A stretch of 59,692 nucleotides of DNA from Candidatus Gastranaerophilales bacterium (GCA_944326475.1 CALVEC010000015.1:1-59692), one strand, 5' to 3'; positions 33,072-42,950 are shown, counted from the first letter of the stretch. Program-made: numbers and translations. Notes: generated by a model from the sequence alone, not told the origin.

Positions 33072-34760
33072 ATGGGATTACCAAAAGTAGCATATTTCTC
33101 AATGGAAATCGCAATTGACCAGTCTCTGAGTACTTACTCAGGCGGCTTGGGATTTCTCGCAGGTTCACACATGCAGTCAGCAGGATACCTGCAAATGCCT
33201 ATGGTCGGTGTTACAATGCTCTGGTCATACGGCTATTACAATCAGCGTATTAACGAAGAAGGTAATGTGGATGTCGCATACATCAGAAAACATTACGACT
33301 TCTTGCAGCCTGTAAAAGAAACCGTTACCGTAGATGTATTCGGCGAAAAAGTGTTGATTAAGGCGTTCAGAGTTGATCCGTCACTGTTTGGCACCTGCCC
33401 TGTTTACCTTATGACAACTGATGTCGAAGAAAACTCAGAATGGGCACGTTCTATCTCTCATAAACTTTATGACGGAGATGAAAAAATCAGAATTGCTCAG
33501 GAAACTGTTCTCGGCGTAGGCGGTATCAGACTGTTACAAGCTATTAAATACGATTTTGAGTGCGTTCACATGAACGAAGGTCACGCACTTCCCGCAGCTT
33601 TTGAACTCCTTAGACAATACAACGGAAACCTCGATAAAGTTAAAGAAAAAGTCGTATTCACTACCCACACTCCTGTTGCCGCAGGCAACGAAGTACACTG
33701 GGTTGACACACTTCTCGAAGGCGGATTTTTCGCAGGCTGCTCAAGAGAAAGAGCAATCGAACTCGGCGGAGAACACTTCTCGCTTACTGTTGCAGCTTTG
33801 AGAATGAGCCGTATTGCTAACGCAGTATCGCAGCTTCACGGTCTTGTTGCTAACAAAATGTGGGATTGGGTTCAAGGCAGATGCCCGATTCGAGCTATCA
33901 CAAATGCGGTAAACCTCCACTACTGGCAGGATGAAAGAATTGCAAAAGCTCACGAGCTTCAGGACTTCCTCGATGCAAAACTTGAGATGAAAAAAGAAGT
34001 ATTCAGCTTTATTGCGAATACCACCGGTAAAAGATTTGATCCGAACGTATTGACTATTACCTGGGCAAGAAGATTCGCCGATTACAAACGTGCTTGGCTC
34101 ATATTTATGGATATGGACAGAATCTTAAAACTCTTAAATGCAGACAAGATTCAGTTGATTTTTGCCGGCAAATTCCATCCGGATGACGCAATGGGCAGAG
34201 AAATGTTTAACAACATTCTCCATAAATCTTACAACATCAAGAACGTTGCAGTTCTTGCAGGTTATGAGCTTGAACTAAGTGCAAAACTTAAAAAAGCTAC
34301 TGATGTTTGGTTGAATACACCTATCAGACCGCTGGAAGCTTCAGGTACATCAGGTATGTCAGCTAACATGAACGGTGCACTCCACCTGTCTATCTTTGAC
34401 GGCTGGACGGTTGAAGGTACATTCCCCGGTATCAATGGATACACAATCGAATATCCCGGTCTTGACGACGATATTCCGTGGGAAGAAAGACACTGGAAAG
34501 ACCATGACTGCATGATGGATATCATCGAAAATCAAATCATTCCGACTTACTACGAAAATAAACTTGAATGGGCAAGAATGATGAGACAGGCAGTCAGAAC
34601 AGCGGAAGCTTACTTCAACTCTGACAGAATGGTTATCGAATACTACAACCGTATCTACAAACCGATTGCTCACGGCAAAAAAGAAGGCGGTTTGGACGAA
34701 GGCGGTTCTAGAATGTCTCAGCCTAATATGGAAGCCTGGACATATTCAAACATCAAATAA
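33072..34760 (+). CDS. glgP: Alpha-glucan phosphorylase homologue (GT35), PLP lysine replaced
   Basis: 562 residues; AAAGGAG six bases before ATG 33072 fixes the start. VAYFSMEIAIDQSLSTYSGGLGFLAG, VHMNEGHALPAAFELL, FTTHTPVAAGNE, and WARRFADYKRAWLI match the short GT35 alpha-glucan phosphorylase form. The motif that should carry the PLP lysine, usually EASGTSGMKAxMNG, reads EASGTSGMSANMNG, so Ser430 is at the lysine position. Relatives release glucose-1-phosphate from glycogen-like glucans. The enzyme may be inactive, use another mechanism or be a binding protein. The protein is otherwise complete and has its own promoter and terminator. Confidence 0.85.
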   Translation: MGLPKVAYFSMEIAIDQSLSTYSGGLGFLAGSHMQSAGYLQMPMVGVTMLWSYGYYNQRINEEGNVDVAYIRKHYDFLQPVKETVTVDVFGEKVLIKAFRVDPSLFGTCPVYLMTTDVEENSEWARSISHKLYDGDEKIRIAQETVLGVGGIRLLQAIKYDFECVHMNEGHALPAAFELLRQYNGNLDKVKEKVVFTTHTPVAAGNEVHWVDTLLEGGFFAGCSRERAIELGGEHFSLTVAALRMSRIANAVSQLHGLVANKMWDWVQGRCPIRAITNAVNLHYWQDERIAKAHELQDFLDAKLEMKKEVFSFIANTTGKRFDPNVLTITWARRFADYKRAWLIFMDMDRILKLLNADKIQLIFAGKFHPDDAMGREMFNNILHKSYNIKNVAVLAGYELELSAKLKKATDVWLNTPIRPLEASGTSGMSANMNGALHLSIFDGWTVEGTFPGINGYTIEYPGLDDDIPWEERHWKDHDCMMDIIENQIIPTYYENKLEWARMMRQAVRTAEAYFNSDRMVIEYYNRIYKPIAHGKKEGGLDEGGSRMSQPNMEAWTYSNIK

Positions 34761-34778
34761 CAGGCAAAATAAAAACTC

Positions 34779-34811
34779 AAAAGCCGGTTCTTTTAAAGAA
34801 CCGGCTTTTTT
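34779..34811 (+). terminator. Terminator of the phosphorylase gene
   Basis: AAAAGCCGGTTCTTT (34779-34793) pairs with AAAGAACCGGCTTTT (34795-34809), followed by T. It is a strong stem ~20 bases after the stop codon. Confidence 0.92.
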
Positions 34812-35017
34812 GCTGCAGACACAAAGCTTCATAAAATTCATTTAAAAAGCTGAGTTTATCAAACAATTTTTAAAGTACGGGAGCACTTTCACTTCACTTT
34901 TATATTGGCAACGAGCTGAGCTAACCGCAAAGTCCTATACAAATACGAACTGTGCCGATATCAAAGCAAAACGGTGATACTAAATAATAAAAACCGTGCA
35001 ATCAAAATTCTTTCATA

Positions 35018-36904
35018 CTAGTAGAACTCGCCTACACCAAACGTGAATGCACCTTTGCTCTGGTTGTTTCCGACACCGGTAAGCGGATAGCCCCAGTCGA
35101 TACTGAGAGGTCCGACACCGGGAATAAAGACTCTCAAACCGACACCGGCTGTAATTGCATGCAATGGTCTGTAGTAAATGTCGTTTGTAACAGTCGGATT
35201 GAAGATTTGACCGGCATCCACAAATGCAGCAATCCTTACATTATCCAAAAATTTCGCTTTGCTTATACGATCAACAAAGGGGATAGGAGTTTGGAACTCA
35301 GCAGACCCCATCATAAATCCGCGACCTGTACCAACTCCGCTCATTCTAAAACCTCTGATTGTGTAAGGTCCGCCTAAGCGGTAAGCGAGAACTTCCGGTA
35401 TGTCTCCATGAATCTGACCGCCGGCTCTAAACGCAAGCGAGAACGAGGATTTCTTGGCAACAGGGTAGTACTTTTTAATACTACCTGTAATTTTGCCGAA
35501 CGTCGCGCTGAAATCATCCACACCGAGTGATTCATCAAATCTTACGTTAGCCAGTACACCGTTTCTCGGGTGGGTTGTGTTGTCTCTTGTATCATAAATA
35601 AGACTCGGTGATAATGTCAGGAACAATCCGCCCTGCAATTGTTTTGCACGTTCTGAAATCGGAATATTATGATATGCATAGAGATTTCTGATTTGATTTG
35701 CGTCACCCTCTTTTACGTGTACGTTTTCAAGCCCGACTGAGAATGAACCGGTAAGCGTTTTTTCTTCATTCAAAAGCCTTGAAATAGTAGCTTCAATACC
35801 GAATCTCTGTTCTATAGAAAGCGGTACCTGATAGCTGGCAAAGTCTCGTCCGAACGCCTTTACGAGCAATGCATTGTCCGTACCTTTCAGTTTTGGTTCA
35901 AAGAAACTAACCTCTGCCTGCAAGTTTGCCCGGTTAAGCATTGAATTGTCAGCCATAATAATACCCGTACCGGCAAGGAGGTTTAACGATACACGCTGAC
36001 CGTTTCCTCTGAAGTTGTTATCCGTAAAACCGCCGGAACCAAAGAAACCTGTCGCCGTATCAAGACCTGCACCGAGTGAAAGGGTACCTGTGCGCTGTTC
36101 TTCAAGGTGGATAGTAACATTATAAATTCCCGGGTCCTCGTCATCCTGCTCAATTGTACGACGAACATCTTTGAATGCTTGTGTTCCGTACAGACGCATC
36201 AAATCCTGCTTAATAATATTTTCATTGTAAACAGTGCCCGGCTGGGTTAAAACATTTCTTTTTACAACAAAATCTTTTGTTTTTTTGTTGCCTTCTATAG
36301 TGATAGAACCGATAGTACCCTCATCAATATCAATATTTACAACGCCGTCGGGGTCATCCGTTACAGACACAACACGGGCAAGAATGTAACCTTCGCTTGC
36401 ATAAAGGTCTTGAATCTGTTCGATTGCTTCGTTGATTTTTATGATATTTTGGGGTTTGTCGACAAGCGGGTCTAAAATTTTCATTACATCACTTGTCGCA
36501 AGTGATTCATTTCCGGTTACCGTAAAACCTGTAATAGGGATATTTTCTTCGACTAAAATTTTGAGTTTTACATTTTTATCATCAACTTTTAGAGGAACGG
36601 CTTTTATTTTTTCATTAAAATAACCCATGTTGTAGATTCTTTTCAGGTTCTCCTGAATTGCATCAATGCTGTAAGCATCGCCTTCCTGAAGGGTCATATT
36701 CGTAAGAATCTCGTTCGAGTCAATAAGTCTGTTGCCGGAAAACTCAATAGATTGTATTCGTATCTCCGGCTCTGCTGACTGTTCTTCAACAGGCTGTACA
36801 TCTTCCGGACGCAGCAGGGGACTTACAAACTGTTGGTCTCCCTCGACAGCAAAAGACGGGCATGCCAATGTAAACATTGCGCACAGTATTACTAAATGCT
36901 TCAT
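35018..36904 (-). CDS. bamA: Outer membrane assembly factor BamA (Omp85)
   Basis: 628 residues. Residues 1-~19 are a signal peptide (FTLACPSFA|VEG). A short acidic/Pro-rich stretch follows, then three POTRA domains: FSGNRLIDSNEIL (~50-120), FTVTGNESLATSDVM (~125-195) and IEGNKKTKDFVVKRNV (~200-270). The C-terminal ~350 residues form the barrel with YRLGGPYTIRGFRMSG carrying the conserved (V/I)RGF motif, and end FTFGVGEFY. It inserts beta-barrel proteins into the outer membrane, so the host must be diderm. Three rather than five POTRA domains are typical of cyanobacterial Omp85. Confidence 0.95.
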   Translation of the reverse strand: MKHLVILCAMFTLACPSFAVEGDQQFVSPLLRPEDVQPVEEQSAEPEIRIQSIEFSGNRLIDSNEILTNMTLQEGDAYSIDAIQENLKRIYNMGYFNEKIKAVPLKVDDKNVKLKILVEENIPITGFTVTGNESLATSDVMKILDPLVDKPQNIIKINEAIEQIQDLYASEGYILARVVSVTDDPDGVVNIDIDEGTIGSITIEGNKKTKDFVVKRNVLTQPGTVYNENIIKQDLMRLYGTQAFKDVRRTIEQDDEDPGIYNVTIHLEEQRTGTLSLGAGLDTATGFFGSGGFTDNNFRGNGQRVSLNLLAGTGIIMADNSMLNRANLQAEVSFFEPKLKGTDNALLVKAFGRDFASYQVPLSIEQRFGIEATISRLLNEEKTLTGSFSVGLENVHVKEGDANQIRNLYAYHNIPISERAKQLQGGLFLTLSPSLIYDTRDNTTHPRNGVLANVRFDESLGVDDFSATFGKITGSIKKYYPVAKKSSFSLAFRAGGQIHGDIPEVLAYRLGGPYTIRGFRMSGVGTGRGFMMGSAEFQTPIPFVDRISKAKFLDNVRIAAFVDAGQIFNPTVTNDIYYRPLHAITAGVGLRVFIPGVGPLSIDWGYPLTGVGNNQSKGAFTFGVGEFY

Positions 36905-37037
36905 TATCCCAGTTTTAGCCGAAATTTCTCTAATCCCCTATAAAGATTACTTCCACTTTCTTATTATTATAACTCAAAAAACTATTTTTTTCCGTCAAGT
37001 TAAGCAAATTTAATATTTAATATTTTTACGGAAAAAT

Positions 37038-37730
37038 CTAGTCTGTAAACCTGTACTTCACAAGGGCAATAACCGCATGTATACCGTCTTTCCAAGTTAT
37101 TTTTTTGCCTTCGGCATATTCTCTGCCGTAATAAGAAATAGGAAGTTCGTAAAGACGCGGATGTCTTTTTAAAACTTTTGCAGTAATTTCCGGCTCAAAA
37201 TCAAAACGATTTGATTTTATTTCTATACCTTTTATAAAATCAGTTCTAAAAGCCTTATAGCAGGTTTCCATGTCAGTAAGAGTTGTATTATATAGCAGGT
37301 TTGTAATAAACGTTAAAAGCTTATTGCCAAGCAGATGGGTAAACATAAAAGAGCGTGAAGGCTTGCCGCCGGAGAGTCTTGAGCCGTAAACCACATCAGC
37401 TTTTCCGTCAATAATTAATTTAATAAGCTCGTCATAGTCCGCGGGGTCGTATTCCAAATCCGCATCCTGTATAACCATAATATCACCCGTTATATGCGAA
37501 AGACCCGTTCTTATTGCAGCACCTTTTCCCTGATTATAGTCATGGTAAAAAACTTTGTACATGCCCTCGTAGTCCTTCATCAACTCTCTTGTTCCGTCTG
37601 TTGAATAATCGTCTACTATTATGATTTCTTTCTCCAACCCGCAAAACGGCACTTCCTGAAGACGGTCTATAACCTTCTCAAGAGTGTTAATTTCATTGTA
37701 AACAGGGACTATTATACTTATTTTTTTCAT
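37038..37730 (-). CDS. Family 2 glycosyltransferase (polyprenyl-phosphate sugar type)
   Basis: 230 residues, preceded by GAGGAAAAG. ISIIVPVYNEINTLEKVID, EIIIVDDYSTDGTREL, YNQGKGAAIRTGL and QDADLEYDPADYDEL are the GT2 core of dolichol-phosphate mannose synthase-like enzymes. There is no transmembrane region, so it is the single-domain soluble form. ETCYKAFRTD is the usual acceptor side motif. It transfers a sugar from a nucleotide donor to a lipid carrier on the inner face of the membrane; the sugar is unknown. It is divergent from the HD-GYP operon. Confidence 0.9.
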   Translation of the reverse strand: MKKISIIVPVYNEINTLEKVIDRLQEVPFCGLEKEIIIVDDYSTDGTRELMKDYEGMYKVFYHDYNQGKGAAIRTGLSHITGDIMVIQDADLEYDPADYDELIKLIIDGKADVVYGSRLSGGKPSRSFMFTHLLGNKLLTFITNLLYNTTLTDMETCYKAFRTDFIKGIEIKSNRFDFEPEITAKVLKRHPRLYELPISYYGREYAEGKKITWKDGIHAVIALVKYRFTD

Positions 37731-37805
37731 GTAACTTTTCCTCGCTTGTGTATTATTTATTAAAAATATTGTATAATTAAATAGAGAATATGTTAAGGGT
37801 TTATA

Positions 37806-39527
37806 ATGGAAGACAAGTTAAAAATTGCGATTGGCTATGAAAATGCAGAAAAAGAACTGATGGTGCTGTTCTCTGAAATTGAGAACCAGAAACCGGCAAT
37901 TCTGCTAGAGAAAGCGCAAAACCTCCACAAAAATCTTATAGTCCACAGAGCATACAATCTTATATCTATAGTGCTTTCGTACTGTGCCATCTTAAAATAC
38001 AAACTTTCTTCCGACAATTATAAAATTGCAACACGTATTCTCAACGACGCAAAATTTCTTGCATTAAACGCAAAAGACAAAAAATCACTCGCCGTAAATG
38101 AATACTGCGAAGGGGTTATACAGTATTATGAAGGTGCTTTGGGCGATGCGTACAATACTTTTTCAAAAATCAACACCGACGACCTGCCTTTTGAAAGCCT
38201 GAAAAAAAATATCCAAAACATCCTAAAGAATCTTACCGGTAACTCTACATCGAAAGACACTCAGGAAGAACCTTATACGGCACTTTTAAATGTGGCAAGA
38301 ACACTTGCGGCAGAAACAAACACGGATACGCTTTTAAAAACAGTAGCGGAAGAAATTAAAAAAGTCCTTAATGCAGACAGGTGTACGGTTTTTCTCCTTG
38401 ATAAAGAGAAAAACGAACTCTGGTCAAAGGTTGCTCTGGGACTTGAAAGCAAAGAGATTAGATTCTCTGCAGACTCCGGCATTGCCGGATATTCCGCAAA
38501 AACCGGAGAAATAATAAATATAAAAGACGCTTACAGCGACCCTCGATTTAACAAAGATATTGACCGAGAAACCGGCTACACAACGAAAAATATGATAACA
38601 ATGCCCATCTGGAATCTTAAACACGAGATTCTCGGAGTTTTTCAGGTGTTGAACAAGCTGGAGGGAGAATTTACGGCAAAAGATGAAGAAACACTGCTAA
38701 CAATCGGTGCAAGCGTCGGTATAGCAATTGAAAATGCGAAACTTTTTGCGTCGCAGCAGAAAATGATAGAATCCCAGCGCAGACTTTTTGCAAGTTTTAT
38801 TGACACCTTAGCTGCCTCTATTGATGCCCGCGACAAAATTACAGCCGGTCACTCCAGCAGAGTTAAAATGTACTCTGAGCTTATATGCGATGTTCTCGGC
38901 ATAACAGGACAGGAAAAAGAAAATATCCTGCACGCTGCAATTCTTCACGATATAGGAAAAATCGGGATAAGAGATTCTGTTTTACAAAAAGAAGGCAAGT
39001 TAACTGATGAAGAATACGCGCATATACAGCAGCACGTAAAAATCACCTATGACATACTGACTAAAATCTATCTTAACGAAGAATTTAGCGACGTTGCGGA
39101 AATTGCATCAAGCCACCACGAAAAATACAACGGCTCAGGATATTTCAGAAAGCTCCATGAAGGCAAAATTCCTTTCGGCGGACGTATTTTGGCAGTAGCA
39201 GACGTCTTTGATGCAATAACATCAAAACGTCACTACAGAGAAAAAATGCCTGTAAAACAGGCGCTGGATATTATAAAAAGCGGTTCCGGCAGTCATTTTG
39301 ACCCTATTGTTGTCGAGGCATTTTTCAAAATTAACACAGACAGGCTTGTCCGTGTTTTTCTGAGCGAAGTTGATGCATCGCTGGACGATGATGCTGCAAA
39401 AATTTTGGAAAACTATACAGTTGATTATTTGTACAATTTGTTATCAAATATAGAAAATCTTTCAGATGACAAAAAAATGTTTGTTGAAGTTTTTGACAAA
39501 TATTATAACTGCAAAGCGGGAAAATAA
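37806..39527 (+). CDS. GAF-HD-GYP domain phosphodiesterase
   Basis: 573 residues. Residues ~1-150 are helical repeats. Residues ~160-320 form a GAF domain (ADRCTVFLLDKEKNELWS, GIAGYSAKTGEI, AIENAKLFASQ). The HD-GYP domain follows: the HD pair in HAAILHDIGKIG (H381, D382), SSHHEKYNGSGYF, GGRILAVADVFDAIT and a final FDPIVVEAF. The GYP motif is GYF. Family members hydrolyse c-di-GMP, here probably in response to a ligand sensed by GAF. It starts an operon with a TPR protein (three bases) and a response regulator. Confidence 0.92.
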   Translation: MEDKLKIAIGYENAEKELMVLFSEIENQKPAILLEKAQNLHKNLIVHRAYNLISIVLSYCAILKYKLSSDNYKIATRILNDAKFLALNAKDKKSLAVNEYCEGVIQYYEGALGDAYNTFSKINTDDLPFESLKKNIQNILKNLTGNSTSKDTQEEPYTALLNVARTLAAETNTDTLLKTVAEEIKKVLNADRCTVFLLDKEKNELWSKVALGLESKEIRFSADSGIAGYSAKTGEIINIKDAYSDPRFNKDIDRETGYTTKNMITMPIWNLKHEILGVFQVLNKLEGEFTAKDEETLLTIGASVGIAIENAKLFASQQKMIESQRRLFASFIDTLAASIDARDKITAGHSSRVKMYSELICDVLGITGQEKENILHAAILHDIGKIGIRDSVLQKEGKLTDEEYAHIQQHVKITYDILTKIYLNEEFSDVAEIASSHHEKYNGSGYFRKLHEGKIPFGGRILAVADVFDAITSKRHYREKMPVKQALDIIKSGSGSHFDPIVVEAFFKINTDRLVRVFLSEVDASLDDDAAKILENYTVDYLYNLLSNIENLSDDKKMFVEVFDKYYNCKAGK

Positions 39528-39530
39528 ACT

Positions 39531-41072
39531 ATGAAAAAAGCACTTATATATACTGTAATATCTGTTCTTACGGCGTCTGCAGTCTTTGCGGAAGAAAAAC
39601 CGCTGATTTTTAACGCTCCGGCGTTAAACCGAGACTCGATAAAACAAATTAGAAATCAGAATATTGCAGATGACTTTTTGAAAATAATCACTTACTCTCC
39701 CGAGACAAAACACGCCTCCACCAGCATTGATGCAACAAAAAAATACGATGAGGCTAAAGAAAAGTTTGCACAGGGTAACATTACCGCTGCTTATAAAGAT
39801 TTTAAAGAAGTTGTCCAGCAGTCAAAGCACAACGACTTTGTAAACATCGGACTGGCTTATAAATTTGCAAACCTCGGTTTTTTCTCGCTTTCGCAAGAAG
39901 CCATTCTTAACATCGAAGACCAGGAACTTTATAAAAACCAGATTGAGTTAATAAAGCTGAGACTGTACCCCGGAGTCGCGCTTTCCTATGATGAAGAAAT
40001 ATATCTTGCTCAAAATTTTACGGAAATTTATTTCAACAATCTGGCGTTTGAAATTGTCCGCGAGATGACAAAAAAATCAGATTTGCTCAAAAAATCTGAT
40101 TATGCAAACTATATTCTTGCGCAGGGATATATAAATCTGAAAGAATACGGCAGGGCACAAAACGCAATAAACAAAGCTATTTCAATGAACCCGGAAAATG
40201 CCAACTATCAAAAAATTAAAGCCCAGATTTATTGTGAAAACAACAAATACACTGACGCAATAAAGATTTCAACCCTTCTGTTATCGAAAAACATTGATAT
40301 AATGAACTACAGAAAAGAGGCTCTTGCGCTCAAATACTTCACTCTTGCAAAGTCTACAAACGACCGTAACGAAACAAAGTTTTATCTTGCAAACTATTTT
40401 CTTAATATAGGCGAAACCCAACGCGCAATAAAAGAACTCAATCAAAATATTTCTCAAAACAAAAAAGACTACAAGTCACTTGCGCTTCTTGGGGAAATTT
40501 ATTTTAAACAAAAAGAATTTGCAAAAGCAGCCGACTGTTACCAAAAAGCATATAAACTTAAAAAGTCTTATGTACCGGCTCTCAAGGGCATGGGAGACAT
40601 AAGTCTTTACAAAAAAGACTACAAACCCGCTCTTGAATACTATACAAAAGCTGTAAAAAAAGACAAAAAAAACGCTGTGCTGAACGCATTAGTCGCACGC
40701 TGCTACAGTCTTACAGAGCAGCCTGAGAAAGCTGAGAATTACATACAAAAAGCGCTTTTATACGGAAACAGCAATGCGGAAACATTCTATATACTCTCGC
40801 AAATCTCTAACAAGGACAAGGAAAAGTATTTAAAAAAAGCAATTTCTGCAAACCCGGCATACTCTGACGCCTGGATTGATTTAGCCGGTCTTGCTATTGT
40901 TGAATGCGATTTAGAGCTTGCAAAAAAATATTTGTTTCCCGTAAAAACACTTGACCCCAAAAATTACAGATACAGATATTTTTCAGATTTAATAAAGAAA
41001 AAAGACATACCTTCGAGCGTCCAGCAGCCTGACAACCAGGAAAGAATAAAGGAAGTAAATGACAAAATATAA
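39531..41072 (+). CDS. Exported TPR protein
   Basis: 513 residues with signal peptide (MKKALIYTVISVLTASAVFA). Repeated 34-residue TPR helices include NYILAQGYINLKEYGRAQNA, ALLGEIYFKQKEFAKAADCY and ALKGMGDISLYKKDYKPALE. The start is three bases after the HD-GYP stop. It is probably periplasmic or on the cell surface, a scaffold for protein assembly, but the partner is unknown. Its 3' end overlaps the response regulator. Confidence 0.85.
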   Translation: MKKALIYTVISVLTASAVFAEEKPLIFNAPALNRDSIKQIRNQNIADDFLKIITYSPETKHASTSIDATKKYDEAKEKFAQGNITAAYKDFKEVVQQSKHNDFVNIGLAYKFANLGFFSLSQEAILNIEDQELYKNQIELIKLRLYPGVALSYDEEIYLAQNFTEIYFNNLAFEIVREMTKKSDLLKKSDYANYILAQGYINLKEYGRAQNAINKAISMNPENANYQKIKAQIYCENNKYTDAIKISTLLLSKNIDIMNYRKEALALKYFTLAKSTNDRNETKFYLANYFLNIGETQRAIKELNQNISQNKKDYKSLALLGEIYFKQKEFAKAADCYQKAYKLKKSYVPALKGMGDISLYKKDYKPALEYYTKAVKKDKKNAVLNALVARCYSLTEQPEKAENYIQKALLYGNSNAETFYILSQISNKDKEKYLKKAISANPAYSDAWIDLAGLAIVECDLELAKKYLFPVKTLDPKNYRYRYFSDLIKKKDIPSSVQQPDNQERIKEVNDKI

Positions 41073-41706
41073 TCTTTTAATAGTTGAAGACCACGCATTG
41101 ACACGTTTTGCGTTAAAAACCGCGTTTGAGACAGCGGATTTTGTAAATCAGGTTTATGAAGCGGAAGACGCACAAACAGCTTACAAAATAGAAGCACAAA
41201 ATAAGATAGATGCTGTTCTTATGGATTTGGGTCTTCCTAATATTAACGGTATAGAAGCCTGCAAAACGCTGAAAACAAAAAAAACAGGACTAAAAATACT
41301 TATACTCACATCGCATGAACAGGAAGAAGAAGTTATAGACTCAATAAAAGCAGGAGCAAATGCATACTGTTCAAAAGATATAGAACCTGAAAAGCTTAAA
41401 GAAATAGTACTGTCCGTTCTGAACGGCGCTGCCTGGTTTGACCCGAAAGTTGCCGATTTTGTGCTCAAAACAGTTGCAAATACAGAGAAAGAAAAATTAG
41501 TCTCAAATGAAGAACTCAATTTAACAGAAAGAGAGAAACAGGTTCTGGCACTGATTGCAGAAGGTTTAAACAACACTGAAATAGCAAAAAAACTGGATGT
41601 CAGTATAAACACAACCAAAGCCCATGTATGCAACATCCTTCAGAAATTGTCCGTTCAAGACCGTACACAGGCAGCCATTAAGGCTATTAAAGACCGTATA
41701 ATATAA
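41059..41706 (+). CDS. NarL/FixJ-type response regulator
   Basis: 215 residues. The receiver domain has LLIVEDHALTRFALK with the acidic pair, the phospho-acceptor Asp in AVLMDLGLPNINGIEA, and LILTSHEQE with the switch Thr, then SKD with the conserved Lys. The C-terminal LuxR helix-turn-helix is LTEREKQVLALIAEGLNNTE. It overlaps the TPR gene by 14 bases. No histidine kinase is nearby. Target genes are unknown; the upstream c-di-GMP enzyme suggests control of attachment or surface properties. Confidence 0.94.
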   Translation: MTKYNLLIVEDHALTRFALKTAFETADFVNQVYEAEDAQTAYKIEAQNKIDAVLMDLGLPNINGIEACKTLKTKKTGLKILILTSHEQEEEVIDSIKAGANAYCSKDIEPEKLKEIVLSVLNGAAWFDPKVADFVLKTVANTEKEKLVSNEELNLTEREKQVLALIAEGLNNTEIAKKLDVSINTTKAHVCNILQKLSVQDRTQAAIKAIKDRII

Positions 41707-41830
41707 CAAAAGAAAGCCTGTTGATACGTTTTTAAATAAATACCTCCTTTTGTACAAAAGAACTAGTGTAAATTTTGAAAAAAAATGCTATACTGTTGCT
41801 AAACAATATGGAAAGAGTAAGGAGACTGTT

Positions 41831-42142
41831 ATGTCAAAAGAGGATAATTCAATAAGTTTTGGTATGGGACTTTTGGGCGGAATAATCGGCGGAGTCATTG
41901 CCGGTATACTTTTTGCACCAAAATCAGGGAAAGAGACAAGAGAAGAATTAAAAGAATTTGTGAATGATTTTGCAGAAAAACATGCACCGGAAATCAGAGA
42001 GGCAAAAAAACAAGCTCTTGAATCTCTCGATATGATGAAATATAAGCTGGAACGCCAGTATAACAAGCTTAACAACCACATTAAAGCTAAACAATTGGCG
42101 AAAGCAAAAGAAAAAGAAAGTATGTCTTACGATTTTAACTGA
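41831..42142 (+). CDS. YtxH-domain small membrane protein
   Basis: 103 residues from ATG 41831, which has GGAG seven bases upstream; an earlier frame extension to 41750 lacks this. MGLLGGIIGGVIAGILFAPKSGKETREEL is the YtxH pattern: a glycine-rich membrane helix and then a short APxSG(K/E)E(T)R. The rest is a charged helix. YtxH proteins are general stress or cell-envelope proteins of unknown mechanism. A DUF948 and a second YtxH gene follow. Confidence 0.85.
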   Translation: MSKEDNSISFGMGLLGGIIGGVIAGILFAPKSGKETREELKEFVNDFAEKHAPEIREAKKQALESLDMMKYKLERQYNKLNNHIKAKQLAKAKEKESMSYDFN

Positions 42143-42245
42143 TGATTACATATCTTTCACCCCGAGCGTTGAATAATCACATCGCAATCTATTCTCTGCA
42201 GCAATAAACTGCAACAAAGCGGCACAAACCAGATAGGAGAAATTT

Positions 42246-42605
42246 ATGACACAGGTAATAGCATTGGCACTGCTTCTTTTAATTTTTGTAGTAATTACAG
42301 CTGTAATCGTACTTACTGTTTATATAGTCAAATTAATAATCGATTTGAATAAACTAACTAACAATTTAAATGACGTCGCTATTATGGTAAAAAGAGATGT
42401 ACAACCGATAATAAAAGACGTTCAGGTCACACTAAACAAACTCAATGAACTTGCTCAGGCAGCAGACAACCAGATGTCTACGCTAAAGAAAATCATTGCA
42501 ACAATTGTCGGTTTTTCAACACTGACAATCGGCAGCATGAAAAATATTTCCAGCAGCTTCTTCAAAGGGCTGATGTCCGGGTTTAAAATGTTCAGTAAAA
42601 GATAA
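42246..42605 (+). CDS. DUF948-like membrane protein
   Basis: 119 residues; AGGAG precedes ATG. One N-terminal membrane segment (ALALLLLIFVVITAVIVLTVYIV), a helical coil (LTNNLNDVAIMVKRDVQPIIKDVQVTLNKL in pieces) and a small hydrophobic-basic end. The pattern is that of DUF948 proteins, often found beside YtxH proteins, as here. Function unknown. Confidence 0.75.
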   Translation: MTQVIALALLLLIFVVITAVIVLTVYIVKLIIDLNKLTNNLNDVAIMVKRDVQPIIKDVQVTLNKLNELAQAADNQMSTLKKIIATIVGFSTLTIGSMKNISSSFFKGLMSGFKMFSKR

Positions 42606-42632
42606 TAACAGCAGATAATTAAGGAGAAAATT

Positions 42633-42893
42633 ATGTCAGCAGGAAAATTTTTAGCAGGCTTTGTAGTAGGCGGAGTAGTCGGTAGTGTTATCGGACTTCT
42701 TCTCGCGCCACAGTCAGGTGAAGAAACAAGACAACTTATCGCTAAAAACTCTAAAGATGTTTACGACAAAGCTGAAAAAACAGTAAAAGAAATTCAATCA
42801 AAAGCTGAAGATATCGTTAGCGATATGCAGGCTAAAGGCGATGAAATCATGGAAAAAATCCAGGGTATTATCAATCAGCAAAAACAAGTGTAA
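42633..42893 (+). CDS. Second YtxH-domain protein
   Basis: 86 residues: GFVVGGVVGSVIGLLLAPQSGEETRQL is the glycine-zipper membrane segment and APxSGEETR motif, followed by a long charged helix (KAEKTVKEIQSKAEDIVSDM). It is a paralogue of 41831-42142, separated by the DUF948 gene. All three have good ribosome sites and likely form one transcript ending at the terminator at 42914. Confidence 0.85.
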   Translation: MSAGKFLAGFVVGGVVGSVIGLLLAPQSGEETRQLIAKNSKDVYDKAEKTVKEIQSKAEDIVSDMQAKGDEIMEKIQGIINQQKQV

Positions 42894-42913
42894 TCTAATT
42901 TTACGCAATAATA

Positions 42914-42950
42914 AAAATCCGGCTGTCTGCTTTAAACGCCGGATTTTTTT
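42914..42950 (+). terminator. Terminator of the YtxH cluster
   Basis: AAAAATCCGGC (42913-42923) pairs with GCCGGATTTTT (42938-42948) around a 14-base loop, followed by T residues. Confidence 0.88.
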
